64,000 nucleotides of DNA from Heterocephalus glaber (Eukaryota; Chordata; Mammalia; Rodentia; Bathyergidae): the NCBI RefSeq assembly GCF_000247695.1, contig NW_004624801.1, forward strand, positions 1,340,875 through 1,404,874, in the 5' to 3' direction. The notes under the pieces were generated by a model. That model saw only the letters and a list, made by a program, of their open reading frames with translations. It had not been told where the DNA came from and made no database searches. Made by a program: the position numbers and the translations under genes. Below, piece after piece: positions 11,246 through 23,269 of the stretch. Each line of letters starts with the position of its first letter. Position 1 is the stretch's first letter.

Positions 11246-12284
11246 AATGTAACACTACCATCCATGTGAATAATTTTCAGAATTGTAAAACTATGGCAGA
11301 AGGGAGAAGTTCAGGTCAGTATCTCAGAACTGAAAGCTGATCAGAAGGTATCAAAGTGATGAGAGCCTTTAGCCAGGCCCCAGGAAGTTAGAAAATCTAT
11401 TGGTGATCCTGAGCCCACTGTAAGAAGATGGGGAAATCTACACTTCATAAGATCTGACAAAAGGGAGAATGTTTTCAGGTAGGTACCACCCTACTCTCTT
11501 GATGGAAATTCATATCTTTTCTCAAATAGTTGCTTAATTATTTCTATCTCCAAATTCCAATGGATATGAGTTTTATATTTGGAATATTTTTATTATTGTG
11601 AGATAATGATAAAACAGTTCTGTTTTCTGGTTGTTTTTTCTAGCTTTGAGGATGGAGCAAGTATTAAAATGGGAACTGGCTATTGATTTAAGTATGGAAC
11701 AGTAGAGGAAATTTTACACATGGAGGTAAGACTCCTTACCTGATGGATCTACACTTTTCCAGAAACAAGAAACTGAATGTAATGAGCAAATTGTTCAGAT
11801 TTACAGAAAATCACTCACTTGGGAAGGTCAAAAAGGAGATGATTCTGAAAAGGTACATTGGGTCAGACAATGGTTGACTCAGATTGACAGGCAATGAAAG
11901 GAATTTGACAGGGAGCTGCCATGGCCATGTCAGATGATAGACACATAGGTGAAGGAAAAGGGTATTGAAGAAATGATCTATCAGTGCAGATCTGAAGGCC
12001 CTGGGGAGGGAGTAATGTGAACCTTAACTAGAACAGTAGAAATAAGATATTCTAGAGGGAGTTCAGAAATAGAACTCATAGGCCTTGTTGAAGAAGCAGT
12101 GGAGAAAAGGAAATACTAAAATTACTTGGACTTCCAGTTGGATGTATAAAATGAAAAAGTAAATAATCATATAGTTAGTATTATAATTGTAGTTCATCAA
12201 TAAAAACAAAAGAGGAACCTAAAAATATCATGTCATAGAAGATGTAGAAGAACTTCCAGCAGTTTAAAATGCCAATGGGGTCAG
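11246..12284. other. Unassigned sequence, no gene seen
   Basis: About 1 kb with no recognised repeat, RNA or coding frame. Confidence 0.4.
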
Positions 12285-12370
12285 TGAAAGAAGGATAGAG
12301 ACTAGCTTTGCCACTTATTACCTATTTAAGCTGTAATTTATTCATTTATAAAATAGGAGCAATACAATAC
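12285..12370 (+). mobile_element. MIR SINE fragment
   Basis: CTAGCTTTGCCACTTATTAC, then AATTTATTCATTTATAAAAT and AGGAGCAATACAATACATGT, follows the MIR order (CTCTGCCACTTA...CATCTGTAAAATGGGG..AATA). Confidence 0.65.
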
Positions 12371-12724
12371 ATGTACAAGAACCAAAGGCAATCATTTATT
12401 TGAATGTAGAGCATGGTGAACTGCATTACATATGACTATTATAGACAGTTTGGGCTGGTTGAGAACCAAGATGAGAACATGAAAGACTTTGTTCCTGCTT
12501 AGAGAAGGCTTCTCTGAAGGGATCCAATCACCATGCTGAAGTAGGTTGTGGAGCAAAAATAATATGTCAAGAATTAAAGACAAGGAGTGTAAGCCACATT
12601 TCCCTGTGCCCACCAGTGAAGTACTGGAAGGGCAAGAGACAATCATTTCAGAAGGAAGCATGTTTGAAGTGATTATCAGTAGATGGTATTTGGAACACAG
12701 CAACATAAACCACAGAGAAGTTAG
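12371..12724. other. Unassigned sequence, no gene seen
   Basis: Frames on opposite strands (12392-12706 minus, 12546-12974 plus) overlap here. The plus one runs on into an LTR, and neither resembles a known protein. Confidence 0.4.
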
Positions 12725-13122
12725 AAGGTGTCTTAGTTCATTTTCTTTGACTACACCAAAATACTACAGACTGAAATTTATAGAGAAAAGAAATTTATTT
12801 CTCACAGTTCTAGATGTTGGAATGTCCTCAATCAAGGTGCCATGTCTTGTGAGTGGGCATCACCTGTGGGAAAAGCACATGAAAGAACAGGAGGATAGGA
12901 GCAAGAGAAAGCCTAGAAAGCAGAATTCACTTTTACAGCAAAACCACTTCCTCCATAACTACCTCTTTCCTTGATAAAGGCCTTAATCTATTCATGAGGG
13001 ATGCCCACACATGGCGTCTTCATCACCTAAAGAGCTTCCTAACCAACACCACCAACATATGAACTGTAGCATTAAATTTCCAATAGCTAAATATTTGTGA
13101 GACACATTCACACCACAGCAGA
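12725..13122 (-). mobile_element. MaLR (MLT1/MST-like) LTR, antisense
   Basis: GTGTCTTAGTTCATTTTCTT, CACCAAAATACTACAGACTG, AAATTTATTTCTCACAGTTC and later CTTAATCTATTCATGAGGGA are inverted MaLR LTR landmarks. It ends near TTCACACCACAGCA. The 142-codon frame starting at 12546 owes its length partly to this repeat. Confidence 0.75.
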
Positions 13123-14954
13123 AGTAATGGAGGAAGGAGACTAAGCCCTTAGATTAGAAAGCTATATAATTATTATGAAATATATTAGCATGAACAAAAA
13201 TGTGGGAGAGTGGTGAAAAGAGAAAAGAATAAAATCAAAAAGTAATGCATTTATATCAGCAACTATCTCCCATCTTCTCTATCTAAATACACAAACACAC
13301 AAATATAGGCACATGCTTATACACATGAGTGTATGTTTTATTGAAATAGCATTGTATTTTCATTTTTAAATTTGCCTTAACTTTTTACAGGCCTGGTTAC
13401 TGGTCATGTCAGGAAAGTAAACATCTGACACTTAAAGATTAGTCCAGGAATTAGTCTCAGTGCAAAGAACACTAACCAAACTGAGTAATGCTAAGGAGCT
13501 AAAACAGTAAAATGAACCTTTATAGCATTTGGCTAGAACAAATGGAACTCACTAGCTGACTGATATACAGAGAAGGATGCTCAGGAACATCAAGAGGAGT
13601 TGAGGTAGCATAGAGACATCACGGAGAGCTGGTTTTGTAGTTCTGATCCACACGTCTCCTTAAAATAACCCTATTTGTAAAGTAGCTTTATGAGCAAATC
13701 TTCCACAAACAGCAAGGACGACACAAGATTGATTGCATCTCATCAGTGCAGGCAGGATAAGATGCATCATGAGCCTAACTCTCCACCCGTGTTTGCCTAA
13801 TCTGGGGTCTTGGACCACCTTTCATCAACTCTGCGGTGTTCAGCTGCAACTTCTAGGCAAGATGTTAAATTTAACGCACAGGACCTATGTTCTGAAACCA
13901 CTACAACATTATAGCCATGCTCCCTTAAAAGAATGGTTTCCAGTCTTTGGAGAGAAGTTAGCAAGGCTATTGAGTACTTAATCTGATTTTTTTTTCACAT
14001 TAGGAATGAAAAGTATTTGGAGAACAGCACCGCAGAAAAGCCCAGCATTCTTTCAGCACTCCATGAATTTAGGTTGTTATTAGCTAACATATCATGTGGG
14101 TGTAGGCAATTGATGGAATTAACTACCCTGGCAAAGCTAAGTGGGACCTGGTGCATTTGATTTTTGCTTCTGCAAAGTGATACATCTTAGTACTCCAAAG
14201 AGCAGCAAAGAAAATAAGAGCTCTCCGATGTCTTTCTTCTTTGTTCCTCTTTCCTTCCTGTTGGATGTTGGGAGGGGTGGCCCAGCCCCCAGGGATTAAG
14301 GCATTCAAAGCAGTCAGTAATTTCCATAATAGGATTCAGTGATCAGATTCAAAGGCAAAGAACAACTAATAGGAAAGAATAAGAAGGATGAATGGCTGTT
14401 ATAGAAGAGGCACTGAGAGTTGGGAAATTGAGTATTCCAAGGAGAGTATTTTGTCAACCCTCAAGATATACACAAATGGTAGATAGTATTGAAACGTGAG
14501 GAAGCCTTGATGTCGTAATATCTTGATGGAATAATTTCTATTCAATTATGGACTAGACGATTGAATAAACAGGGAAGACATTTTGAATGGGAGAAAAAAG
14601 GGAAATGGAAAAAAACGTCAGCACTCAGCTATTAGAACACATTTTTGGAAGAGAAAATGGTACTCTGAGAATAAGCAGGAAGAATGAAAAGAAGGCCAGA
14701 TTCATTCCTGAGCTGTTTTTTAATGAGTCAGTGATTTGTAGAGCCATGTTTATAATATTTTCTAAAAAAGCTATTAGCTTACTTGTTTTATGGAAGAAAT
14801 ACTAAATAAGTTTGGGATTGAAAATTAAATATATGTATTTTATTAATCTTAATTATATTTAACTAATCTTAATCCATCTCAAAGTTCCTGCTATTGGGTA
14901 TACTTTTACACTTTAGGTAGTGCTGTAACAACATAATGCTTCCAGTGAGGTGGG
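13123..14954. other. Unassigned sequence, no gene seen
   Basis: About 1.8 kb of mixed composition. Frames at 13733-13981, 14123-14308 and 14587-14805 are short, unrelated to each other and have no recognisable domains. Confidence 0.4.
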
Positions 14955-15095
14955 TAAAAATAGACTATGGAGTCAAATATACCCAGTTTCAACTCTCCAT
15001 CCATTGTGAAGTTGTGTGATTTCTGTTAAGTCCCTTAAACTTTTTACCCTCGTACCCTTCATCTTTAAAGGAGAAATATAAAATGTACCTGGGGA
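14955..15095 (+). mobile_element. MIR SINE fragment
   Basis: TATGGAGTCAAATATACCCA, then GTGTGATTTCTGTTAAGTCC, CTTAAACTTTTTACCCTCG and TTCATCTTTAAAGGAGAAAT follow the MIR consensus (GGAGTCAGA...GTGACCTTGGGCAAGT...CATCTGTAAAATGG). Confidence 0.7.
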
Positions 15096-16094
15096 AGATT
15101 AAAATAAATATAAATATGGACATAAACATATATTTATACATACACACAAATACACGCACACACACACACATACTTCAGTAAGTGGTAAAAGCTTACTGTG
15201 TGTTTTCTGCATCAGTGAAAGCAGTTGTTTTTATTTTCTTGGGCAAGTGTCATCTATAATCCAAAGTGACTGGTGGTAGTCATGCGCTATCCACTTCTTT
15301 TTTGCTTCCTACTATCATAGAAGTGTTTGTACACTCCTGGTTAGGAATGTATCAAAAAAGTGTCTTTTTATCTGTGAGGTAGGTAAAGTCTATTTGTCAC
15401 ATGGCATGAAAAATAAAACTTAACTGCTTAAATTTTTTTTAACTTCAAATTTGCCTTTCCTTCCATCCAATCAGTATTTCAAGAACATGTTGATAACCAA
15501 AGTCTGTTCTTTCAAAAGTCCAGAAGAAATGGAGTTTTCTTGTTGGTCGTGGAAGCTCAGCTCTCACTCAACATGATCACTTACCAACCTATGATAAGCT
15601 TTTCAACCCTGCAGTTTCACAGGATTACCCTGGCCCCAGTGTAGTCCAATCAAGTCTTACATAGGGCATCTATTTCACAGAGAAGTTACCTTGTAAATAG
15701 AAGGTGGATATCTTTTTATAAGCAAAAAATGGGGACTCTTGGTAGTACTACTGGCTTAGAAAATCAGATCTAATTTCCACTACTTTCTTGTTTCACATCT
15801 AGTAAAAAGCAGACAGAAGTACCTATGCATACTGGTCTGTATTAAATTTGTAAGCTATAAGTTTTGCACAGAAAAAGGGTGGTATTACCTAATGATGTCT
15901 TTTCAGCATAAGAATTTACCATTTCTCTTTTCTTTTGCTCATTTATTTATATTTTAGTTTTCTCATGTGAAAGAAACCATGTTATATTTTTAAAGTATAA
16001 AAGTCATAATTTTTAATGTCCTAAGCATGAAAATGATATATCATTACTTTTGCCATAGTCACTAAATCATAGCCAAGGGAAAGGCTTTACACAA
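15096..16094. other. Unassigned sequence with a short (CA)n run
   Basis: A CA-rich stretch lies near 15140-15171. The rest is AT-rich with no recognised family or gene. The minus-strand frame at 14989-15171 begins in the CA repeat. Confidence 0.4.
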
Positions 16095-16200
16095 AATATA
16101 TACAGTAGATGCCATCAACGCCCCTCATAATCAAAAATATTTCCAGGTATGGCAAAAGTTTCTCTGAAGGCAAAATAATCCCCCCATTCAATACCACTGA
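16095..16200 (-). mobile_element. MER5A hAT element, antisense
   Basis: TAGATGCCATCAACGCCCCT, TCAAAAATATTTCCAGGTAT and AAGGCAAAATAATCCCCCCA, ending near ACCACTGA, match the reverse complement of MER5A. A plus-strand copy is at 50205-50395. Confidence 0.7.
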
Positions 16201-16399
16201 TATAAAGAAATAATTATGATCAAAATTTTCCTGTTGAAGCAGTTTATCCTGATAGAAATGGAGAGGTAGTGCATTGCTTAATCAAATGATATGCTTTCTT
16301 AAAATGTTAATCTTATTCACACTGTGTAATATCGGTAATTTCATCATGGCAATCTTAGTCCCTCAACTGCCTTTGCTCTAATGAGGAAAAGAAATGTAT

Positions 16400-17260
16400 T
16401 TTTAGGTTTCAGAGAAGTCCTTCTGACTTCCTTTACTTAGCATTATCCAGTTGTATCCATTTTTTTCTCAAATGATATGATTTCATTCTTCTTTTGGTGG
16501 AATAATACCCATTGTGTATGTATACCATATTTTTCAATCCATTGATCCATTGACAGCATCTAGGCTGTTTCCAGAGCTTAGTACCAATAGCAAATTAAAA
16601 TAAGTACTACTCACATACTCATTTTTTGGGTGAGAACATTTCATATCTATGCTTAACATTTCTGTATTCTAACACAATATGCCATCATTAACTCTAGTCA
16701 TTGTGTTGACCAACAAATCTCTTGAGCTCATTCCTCCTACTAATTGTAGCATTGTTTCCTTTACCCAGCATCTTCCACTCCACCTACTACCATCCAAGCA
16801 CCCCAGCCTCTGGTAGCCATCATTCTTATCCTTTTGTGACAAACTTCTTTAGATTCTACATAGGAGTGAGATCACATGGTATTTGTCTGTCCTTCCTGGT
16901 TTATCTTGTGCAACAGTACTATTTAATAATTTTTGCAGTTTTGTGAAATGGCATTTTATCTAAGTTTGATTTGTCTTTCCTTGATTACTAATAATACTGA
17001 GCATTTTTGAGTTTACTGTTTTTTGAAATGTTCTTTCAAATATTTCAATTAATTTCAATTAATTTTCAATTAATATTTCAATTAATTAACTTTATTTGTC
17101 ATTTTCTTATTGACTGGTTTTGGCCATTATAATAAGTAAGGATTTCTTCCTGATTGTGTATGATGGTTCAACTTTGTTTACTGTATCTGTGGTTATACAG
17201 ACTTTAATTCACTTTGAAATATTCACATTTATTAATCTCTTATTTTACATTTTAAGCCAT
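16400..17260 (-). mobile_element. Rearranged antisense L1 fragments (ORF2 end and 3' UTR)
   Basis: 16430-16600 is the reverse complement of late ORF2 (TTAGCATTATCCAGTTGTAT, AATACCCATTGTGTATGTAT, TTGATCCATTGACAGCATCT). 16625-16905 is antisense L1MA-like 3' UTR (CTTGAGCTCATTCCTCCTAC, CCTCTGGTAGCCATCATTCT, AGATTCTACATAGGAGTGAG). 16940-17260 is again antisense ORF2-like (CTAATAATACTGAGCATTTT, TTCCTGATTGTGTATGATGG). The order is not that of one intact inverted L1, so at least two insertions or a rearrangement are involved. Confidence 0.72.
17043..17092. repeat. Short tandem repeat of a TTTCAATTAA-like unit
   Basis: About four imperfect copies of TTTCAATTAA, with spacers of one to three bases, lie inside the antisense L1 region. 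Probably a local expansion. Confidence 0.8.
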
Positions 17261-17294
17261 AGCTTGAGATTGTGGGTTGGCATAGTTGATGCAA

Positions 17295-17420
17295 CTCAAA
17301 TGGTTCTCAAAAGTTAGCATGCAAACAATCACTTGAAGAACATGTTAAAAGTACGGGATCCCTGCCCTCACTCTACTGAAGATCCAAGGATTCTAAGGTG
17401 GGGCATGAAATGGGAAGTCA
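17295..17420 (-). mobile_element. hAT-type MER fragment
   Basis: AATGGTTCTCAAAAGTTAGC, CAATCACTTGAAGAACATGT and GATTCTAAGGTGGGGCATGA are landmarks of a short mammalian hAT repeat. They lie on the strand opposite to the fragment at 6102-6200. Confidence 0.6.
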
Positions 17421-19537
17421 TGTCATATGATCACAAGCCTGCTTCCGCAAATACAGCTTCCGGAAATACAGCTCACCATAGTGAAATCATCCTTGTTTAG
17501 GCTGCTTTCACCTGAACCATTTTATTTAGTTGTTGGATTTTTCATTCCGTTGGGCATTCTTATCTGAAGAAGTTGTGAATCCAGGGTAATGCACACAGAT
17601 AAATGTGCAGAAACTCTAACAACGTTAGTGCTTTTTTTCTGCCTTTCCTAATGTTCTTGATTTAAGAAAGGATCTGAAATCCCATGAGCCCCACACTCCC
17701 AGTGGAAGTAAATCATTACTGTAATGAGAAACGTGGACAATCAAAAGAAAAGCTTGCTATGGTCTATTTTCATCATTTTATTTGTATCTTTCAGTAAAGT
17801 TTTTAAGACAATTTCTCCAAACAGCTATGTTACAATAAAAAATAAATAGAACATGAAGTGTTGAAGACAAAGGTTTCTAATGAAAACAATGTAAAAAAGA
17901 AAAGTTGAATGAAAATTTGAGATATCATGAAAAATTGGTTTTTCTAACTTTAAAGAATTTAAGTGAGTTGAAGTTGGGCATTTTCCTTGTTCTCAGCCAG
18001 ATTTATTTCCCCTTTGTATTTATGTGCACTATCAAGTGTTTTAATGTTGAGGATTTGTCCTGAATGCCATGAATAAGGCAACTTCCTGTCTTAGCTAAGG
18101 TAAGCTATTCACCTAATTTAGGGAATAGCTGATCCGTGTTTTAAGACAAAGCTCTTTTGTTTAGAAAACATTAAGACTAGAATGACAACTGAGAGGTATT
18201 TGACCCAAATCCCAGAACGTCCCGAGAATGGATTTTCTCTGTCTAGCACATTGCTGCAGTTGAAGACATTAAACTAGAAGAGAAATGTCTCGGAGAAAAG
18301 CTCCCATCTACCTAGCAGAAGTAACAGAACTGATGTATTTGTTCCAACAGCCTTTGTTTATACTCCTCTGTGGAATACATGAATTCTAGTTAGGTGTTTT
18401 GGTCAGTTTTATTAGGAAGTTGACTCGGGTCACAAATCTTTCGGAAGTGTTGAAAGCTGAGTCATTTCAGATGTGTAAATCCTGCTGCAACAAACAGAAC
18501 AGAGTTGCTTATTTTGGACAGCTATAGAAAAAAACAGACGTGAATCGAAAATCGAATTGGAGGCAGAATGAAATGGACAGAAATAATGGCACAGGGCCAG
18601 GGAAAGATCTGTTTCTGTACTTTGAGAGTTGTCATCCTGGGCAACTTTACACAATCCCTATTCGTGTCCTTCCCTTTCTCTGATGCATTAAACGGACTCA
18701 AGAGGGAACTTTAGTATCCCATATGAATTCAGAGAGTAATTGCATGATTTACTTGTTGGAGTAAGTGTACTCTGATCTCTAGAAGAAATCTTACCTTTAT
18801 ACTAAGAATGGTAAAATCATTCCAAAATGAGCAATGTTTGAAGATATATTACCTGTTTTGCTCTCTCCTGAGTTGCTAATGGGTACATATCCTTTGAAAA
18901 GTCACTGTGATCCAGTGAGTAAGTGAACGATTTCCAAATGTATAGTCCAGTTATTGCTTTCATCAGGGAATTTCAGAAGCCTCAAAAATGCATGCATAGG
19001 TGTTTCAAGAGTCTTTATAATACATTTAATTGAAACTTGACATTCATTGACAGAAAATTTATTAATCTTTTTCCATAAACACAAAAATCTGGGATGGCAA
19101 AGAGCTGTGATAGCAGATGAAGACTAAAACTGAACGGATGTGACTCCGGCTCAGACCATAACGCTGAGAATGCCACATGTCTCACCCTGATCCTGGACTT
19201 TGACAGTAAATATTTGACTGGTGGCACTGGGGAGGACCTGAATAGTAAATATTTTACAAGGGGAAATGCGAACGCCTCTTCATTCTGTTCTTCCCTTACA
19301 TTAAACATATTAATTTATATTAACTGGGGACCATGTAATTCCCTAATTACCCCTGTCAATAATTAGTCAGTTAAATCCTGAATCCTGTTTCTATTATGAT
19401 TAAAATATATTTTTTCTTGGTCAGAGTGGGCTAAATCTAAAAGTCAGCTAATGAGGCACACATGCAGCGCTTGACTGAGAAAAATCAGAAGGCTCAGATA
19501 ATGTAAAGTGTTTAGGAATCATTATTTCTCTGACAAC
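17421..19537. other. Apparently unique sequence, no gene seen
   Basis: About 2.1 kb without any repeat I recognise. It keeps several isolated CpG sites (for example CGTCCCGAG near 18219). The minus-strand frames (18430-18654, 18902-19084, 19015-19308) have no domain resemblance. This is one of the larger repeat-poor blocks and could hold conserved non-coding elements, but conservation cannot be judged here. Confidence 0.4.
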
Positions 19538-20003
19538 TGCAGAGGACTGTAATATTGATTATGCCCAAGCAGGCTGTGAAGAGTCAACCCCACAGGTGGC
19601 TTGTTTATAGAAATGAGTCTGGCTGAAGCCTACAGGCTGAGGTCAGAGTAACTTGTGCCCAAATTCCTTTCCCACAACCAAAACCTTCAGACTAGAAGGA
19701 CAATGTTCTAATTACAATCATATACTTTGTCTCTTCTGTTCCTAACTTGAGAATGCTTTGTCTTGTCCTCTCTGAGCTTTGTTTACATTAATTTCCATAG
19801 AAACCACACATCACTTTTACCACAACTGATTACCAATAAAAGTCGGTGCCTGGGACTGGACAGTGGCTTTGTAGGTTGCACCATTGTTGGTTATCCTGGC
19901 CCCCGCTTTCTCTCTTAGTTCTGTCTCTTAGTTTTTTTTTTTCCTCAGGCCCGAGTCATATACTGAGCAGGTGGGTACTGGAACCCGTGGTACAGGGGTC
20001 TCA
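19538..20003 (+). mobile_element. Unnamed LTR-like repeat, copy 1
   Basis: About 466 bp homologous to the reverse complement of 55849-56382. The shared order is GACTGTAATATTGATTATGC, CTTGTTTATAGAAATGAGTC, AGAAGGACAATGTTCTAATT, TTCCATAGAAACCACAC, GATTACCAATAAAAGTCGG, GGTTATCCTGG and TCTTAGTTCTGTCT. The ends TG...CA, a single AATAAA about two thirds along and the T-rich tail resemble U3-R-U5. I cannot name the family. The 102-codon frame at 19846-20154 is a by-product. No retroviral gene lies beside it. Confidence 0.65.
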
Positions 20004-20035
20004 GGCAAATAACAAGGATATCAACAAAATCATTC

Positions 20036-20120
20036 TTCTCTCTGTCTGTCTCTCAGTCCATGTCTCTCTCTCTCTCTCTCCCTCTCCCTATCCTCCCTCT
20101 CCCTCTTTTCTCTTCTATCA
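20036..20120. repeat. CT-rich simple repeat
   Basis: TCTC, TCTG and CCCTCTCC units form a pyrimidine-rich stretch just after the LTR-like repeat. Confidence 0.85.
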
Positions 20121-21849
20121 AATTCCATCTTTCTTTTTGCAATTTAATAAGTGACATCCTGGGCTGCTGATTCTCTGCTTATTCACCTTTTAGAATACTT
20201 GGTGGAACTTTTCCTTTGTTACTCTGAGGGACAACAGCTGGCTTTCATTATGCATCAGATTATGATACCTTTAAAAAAAAGAAAATGGCCAAAATGAATA
20301 CGAAGACAATTGTAGTGACACACAGGTTTGCTCCTAGGGGTGTCAAGGTGCAGAATCCCTCCTGTGCTGTAGGACCACTGTAAGATTGATTCACTTCATC
20401 ATACGTACCAGGGAACTTCAGTAGCGTTGACTTAAAAAGATTTGCGACTCTTATTTACTGTGGGAGAGGCCCCCGAGGTTTTCTTTCTTCTTCCTTTGGC
20501 ATCACACTAATGCATTTTATATGTCCTTTAATCTTTGTTCCAGTTCTGTCAATATTTGAGCTTATCTTAAAATGAAGAACTCCAAAGGAAAGTCAAAGAA
20601 AGTAAATTCTTACTCCGGAAGGCAAATAACCATTTCATTAAACATCTAAATCACAAAGCACCCTTTGGATCAGGGCTTGATATAAGAAAGAGGGAATAAG
20701 GTCCCCCAAGACCCTCCTCACGTTATGAGCATGTTAAAGCGCCAGGGTTTTTAATACGGCATTAACTTTCCAACAACATATTGTTTTGCTCCCTGGTTCA
20801 GTGGCACATAACTGAAAGAGTGCTGATCCCCATGTCTTTGTGCTCAGAAAACTGATTCCTGAAGACGAGAGGGGAGGAATAGGAACCTGTGAATTGAATC
20901 AGGCTGGCCCATTGGACTTACTCATGAAATGTCAAAGAGAAGAACAGCTCATTGTCAACATCTCATACATGAACTGAGTGATTAGATTCACTTTAGGGCA
21001 CCTCCATTTTCTGTGCAGCCAAGTACAGAATCAAGATTCATTCATGATTTTGAATGCAACTAGGGCTTGCAAAGTTCTACTGCTTCTTGAAATAAGTATT
21101 GGTTTTTCCATAAGCTTCCCCCTTCCTGAATTCTGGAGATTGTGTTCTTATAATAGAAATGAGCCCAATATTAACAAAAGCATTATGTGAAGTCACACTT
21201 TTGTTTTCCCGTACTGACGCTTCTTCAATAATAAGTAGGTGGTCTGGCATGGACATTTGCTGCTGATATAAAAAAGAAGGTGTAAGGTTCCCCAAGATTT
21301 TCATGTTTGGTAAAGGCCAAGAAAATATGCACACAAACCATGGACAAGCATGTTCTATGAAAATCTGAGGTGGCTGGATGCTTTTTCAACATCATTTCCT
21401 TCTGGCTGCTAGTGGCGGTACGAAGGTGATGCAAGCATTCCTTTAGCATAATAACTTAGGGGATTGATTATAAGGGCCACGCAAAAGTTCAGTTAGTGTG
21501 CAGATTCCGCACTCCAAGTGGACATTCCTCACGTTGTCTTGCTCTTTTCCCTTCTCCTTCCTCCTTTTCTCCATGCAAGACCCAGGCTCCATCCAGCTGA
21601 GATACAATTAGGGCTGAAGAAATGACAACCAACACTTAAGTGGCAGGACCATAGAGGTGGGGAGCAAAATGGAAAACAAAAAGATAAGAAAGAGCCATTG
21701 GAAATCTATAATAAAGAAACCTGGAGGTGTGGGCAGCTTCCTCTGGGGGCTATTAATAGAATAAGTACCACCTGAGTACCCTAAAGGTCAAATACTAGGA
21801 GCTTTTTTTACATGGAAACTGAAGTAACCAAATTCAGTGGATGAGGAGG
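20121..21849. other. Unassigned sequence, no gene seen
   Basis: About 1.7 kb without a recognised repeat or RNA. Opposite-strand frames overlap at 20978-21449 and have no family resemblance. Confidence 0.4.
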
Positions 21850-22075
21850 AAGCAATGCTATCCAGTAGAACTTTATTCAAAGAGGCAATAGCCTATAGAC
21901 TGCAATATTCAGGGTGGAGCCCCTCACTGTTTGTGACCAGTGAACACATTAAATGTGTAGTGCAACAGAGGAACTGCAATTTGAGTGGGTTTTCCCCTAA
22001 CTTCATCAATTTTGATTCATTTGAATAGCTGTGTGTGCCAACGGGCACCACACTGAGCAGTGCAGAGCTAGAGGG
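21850..22075 (+). mobile_element. hAT-like DNA transposon remnant
   Basis: ATGCTATCCAGTAGAACTTT, then GAACACATTAAATGTGTAGT, GCAACAGAGGAACTGCAATT and a distal TTGAATAGCTGTGTG follow the mammalian repeat with consensus GCTGTCCAATAGAACTTTCT...CTTGAAATGTGGCTAGTG...GAGGAACTGAATTT. Both overlapping short frames (21837-22028, 21893-22084) fall inside it. Confidence 0.55.
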
Positions 22076-22309
22076 ATCACTCATGTCTTACCATCCTTGG
22101 CTGTGAACCTTTTAGCAGGTTATCAAGGACAGAAACCACAAATAAGGATTTTTAAAAGATTATCATGGAGTTTTAGTGGTTGGCTATCATAAAGAACATT
22201 TGGCACATGTATTTTCCTTCTAGTCTACTGTAAGACTGAATAACTTTATATATAGGAACAAAACAGTCTCAGACCTACCCCCAAATGAGATTAAATTGAA
22301 TTTCCATCT

Positions 22310-22470
22310 TGACTAGGCCATATCCTGGTTTTATGTTATGGGGCAAGGCATTGAACCAATATCATTCTCTTCCTTCTCATCTGACAAAATGAAATTAAAG
22401 ATCTCCATTCACTGATATGTTATGGATGATTAAAGGCAATGAATTTACCAAGCTGTGTAATAGACTTTTT
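22310..22470 (+). mobile_element. MIR-like fragment
   Basis: GGGCAAGGCATTGAACCAAT, then TTCTCATCTGACAAAATGAA and a decayed GATTAAAGGCAATGAA segment resemble the MIR 3' half. Very diverged. Confidence 0.5.
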
Positions 22471-23004
22471 CTCTTCTCCCAAAGACCACTTCTGGTCTTT
22501 TATCCTATGCAGTTTATCTCTGGATTGTTATAAACTTGAAATAATAATAGTAATGAAAATAATGGCAAAACAATAATAACAACAAGAATAATAAATGCAG
22601 TTAGCACTTCATTTTAATGTAGCCTGTATGTATAAGCTAATCAGCTTTTCTGTAAAAAAGAATCCTCAAAATACAGTGGCTTCAATGAAGAATGCTCATT
22701 GTTTGGCATCCACATTTCTGTCTGGAGTGGAGTGGCTCAGGATTTGGGGGGAGGAGCTGCCTGAGGTCCCTCATGTTCCCGTTGTGCTCTTTCATGTTGT
22801 GCTCCATTCTGAGGCTGCACCATTACCTAGAGAAGATGTATCCAAACTGCAGCCCCAAATCTAGCCTTCTGTTTTTGTAAATAAAGTTTTATTGAACACA
22901 GCTATGCCCAGTCATTTGTATGTTGTCTATGACTGCTTTGGTGCTACAATAGCAGAGTTGAAAAAATTAGCAGTGACTTTATAAGCTTTAAAACATTTTC
23001 CATA

Positions 23005-23076
23005 GGGCCAGGGATTTAGCTCAGTGGTTCCACCACCTGCCTTGCAAGCACAAGGTCCCGAGTTTGATCCCTGGTA

Positions 23077-23080
<4 letters not shown>
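23005..23080 (+). mobile_element. ID SINE (tRNA-Ala-derived)
   Basis: Has the A-box-like TTTAGCTCAGTGG and B-box-like CGAGTTTGATCC of a Pol III promoter, and ends CTGGTACCAA. It belongs to the CACCTGCC/GGTCCCGAG subfamily. Flanks ACATTTTCCA and ATATTTTCCA suggest a decayed duplication. It lies inside an older hAT repeat. Confidence 0.93.

Positions 23081-23132
<52 letters not shown>
23081..23132. repeat. (TA)n microsatellite grown from the ID tail
   Basis: About 26 TA units replace the usual A-rich tail of the adjacent ID SINE. Confidence 0.92.
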
Positions 23133-23137
<5 letters not shown>

Positions 23138-23269
23138 ATATTTTCCAACAAATTTTAAAATCTCTGCCTCAGAGTTCTGGGATGCTTCTAATTTTCAAAG
23201 TTAGACCAAGGATTAAAAAGACAACATTATTTAAAAGACAGACACAAGTTGCACACTACCTTATTTTTC

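Larger units (their letters stand above)
22836..23165 (+). mobile_element. hAT-type repeat interrupted by an ID SINE
   Basis: ATCCAAACTGCAGCCCCAAA and GTAAATAAAGTTTTATTGAA, then GTTGTCTATGACTGCTTTGG and GCTACAATAGCAGAGTTGAA, match a widespread mammalian hAT repeat. The ID SINE and (TA)n at 23005-23132 interrupt it and the tail resumes around 23137. A second copy is at 26585-26800. Confidence 0.75.

Noticed and set aside
12546..12974. 142-codon plus-strand frame
   Set aside because: Its second half lies in an antisense MaLR LTR and its first half resembles no protein.
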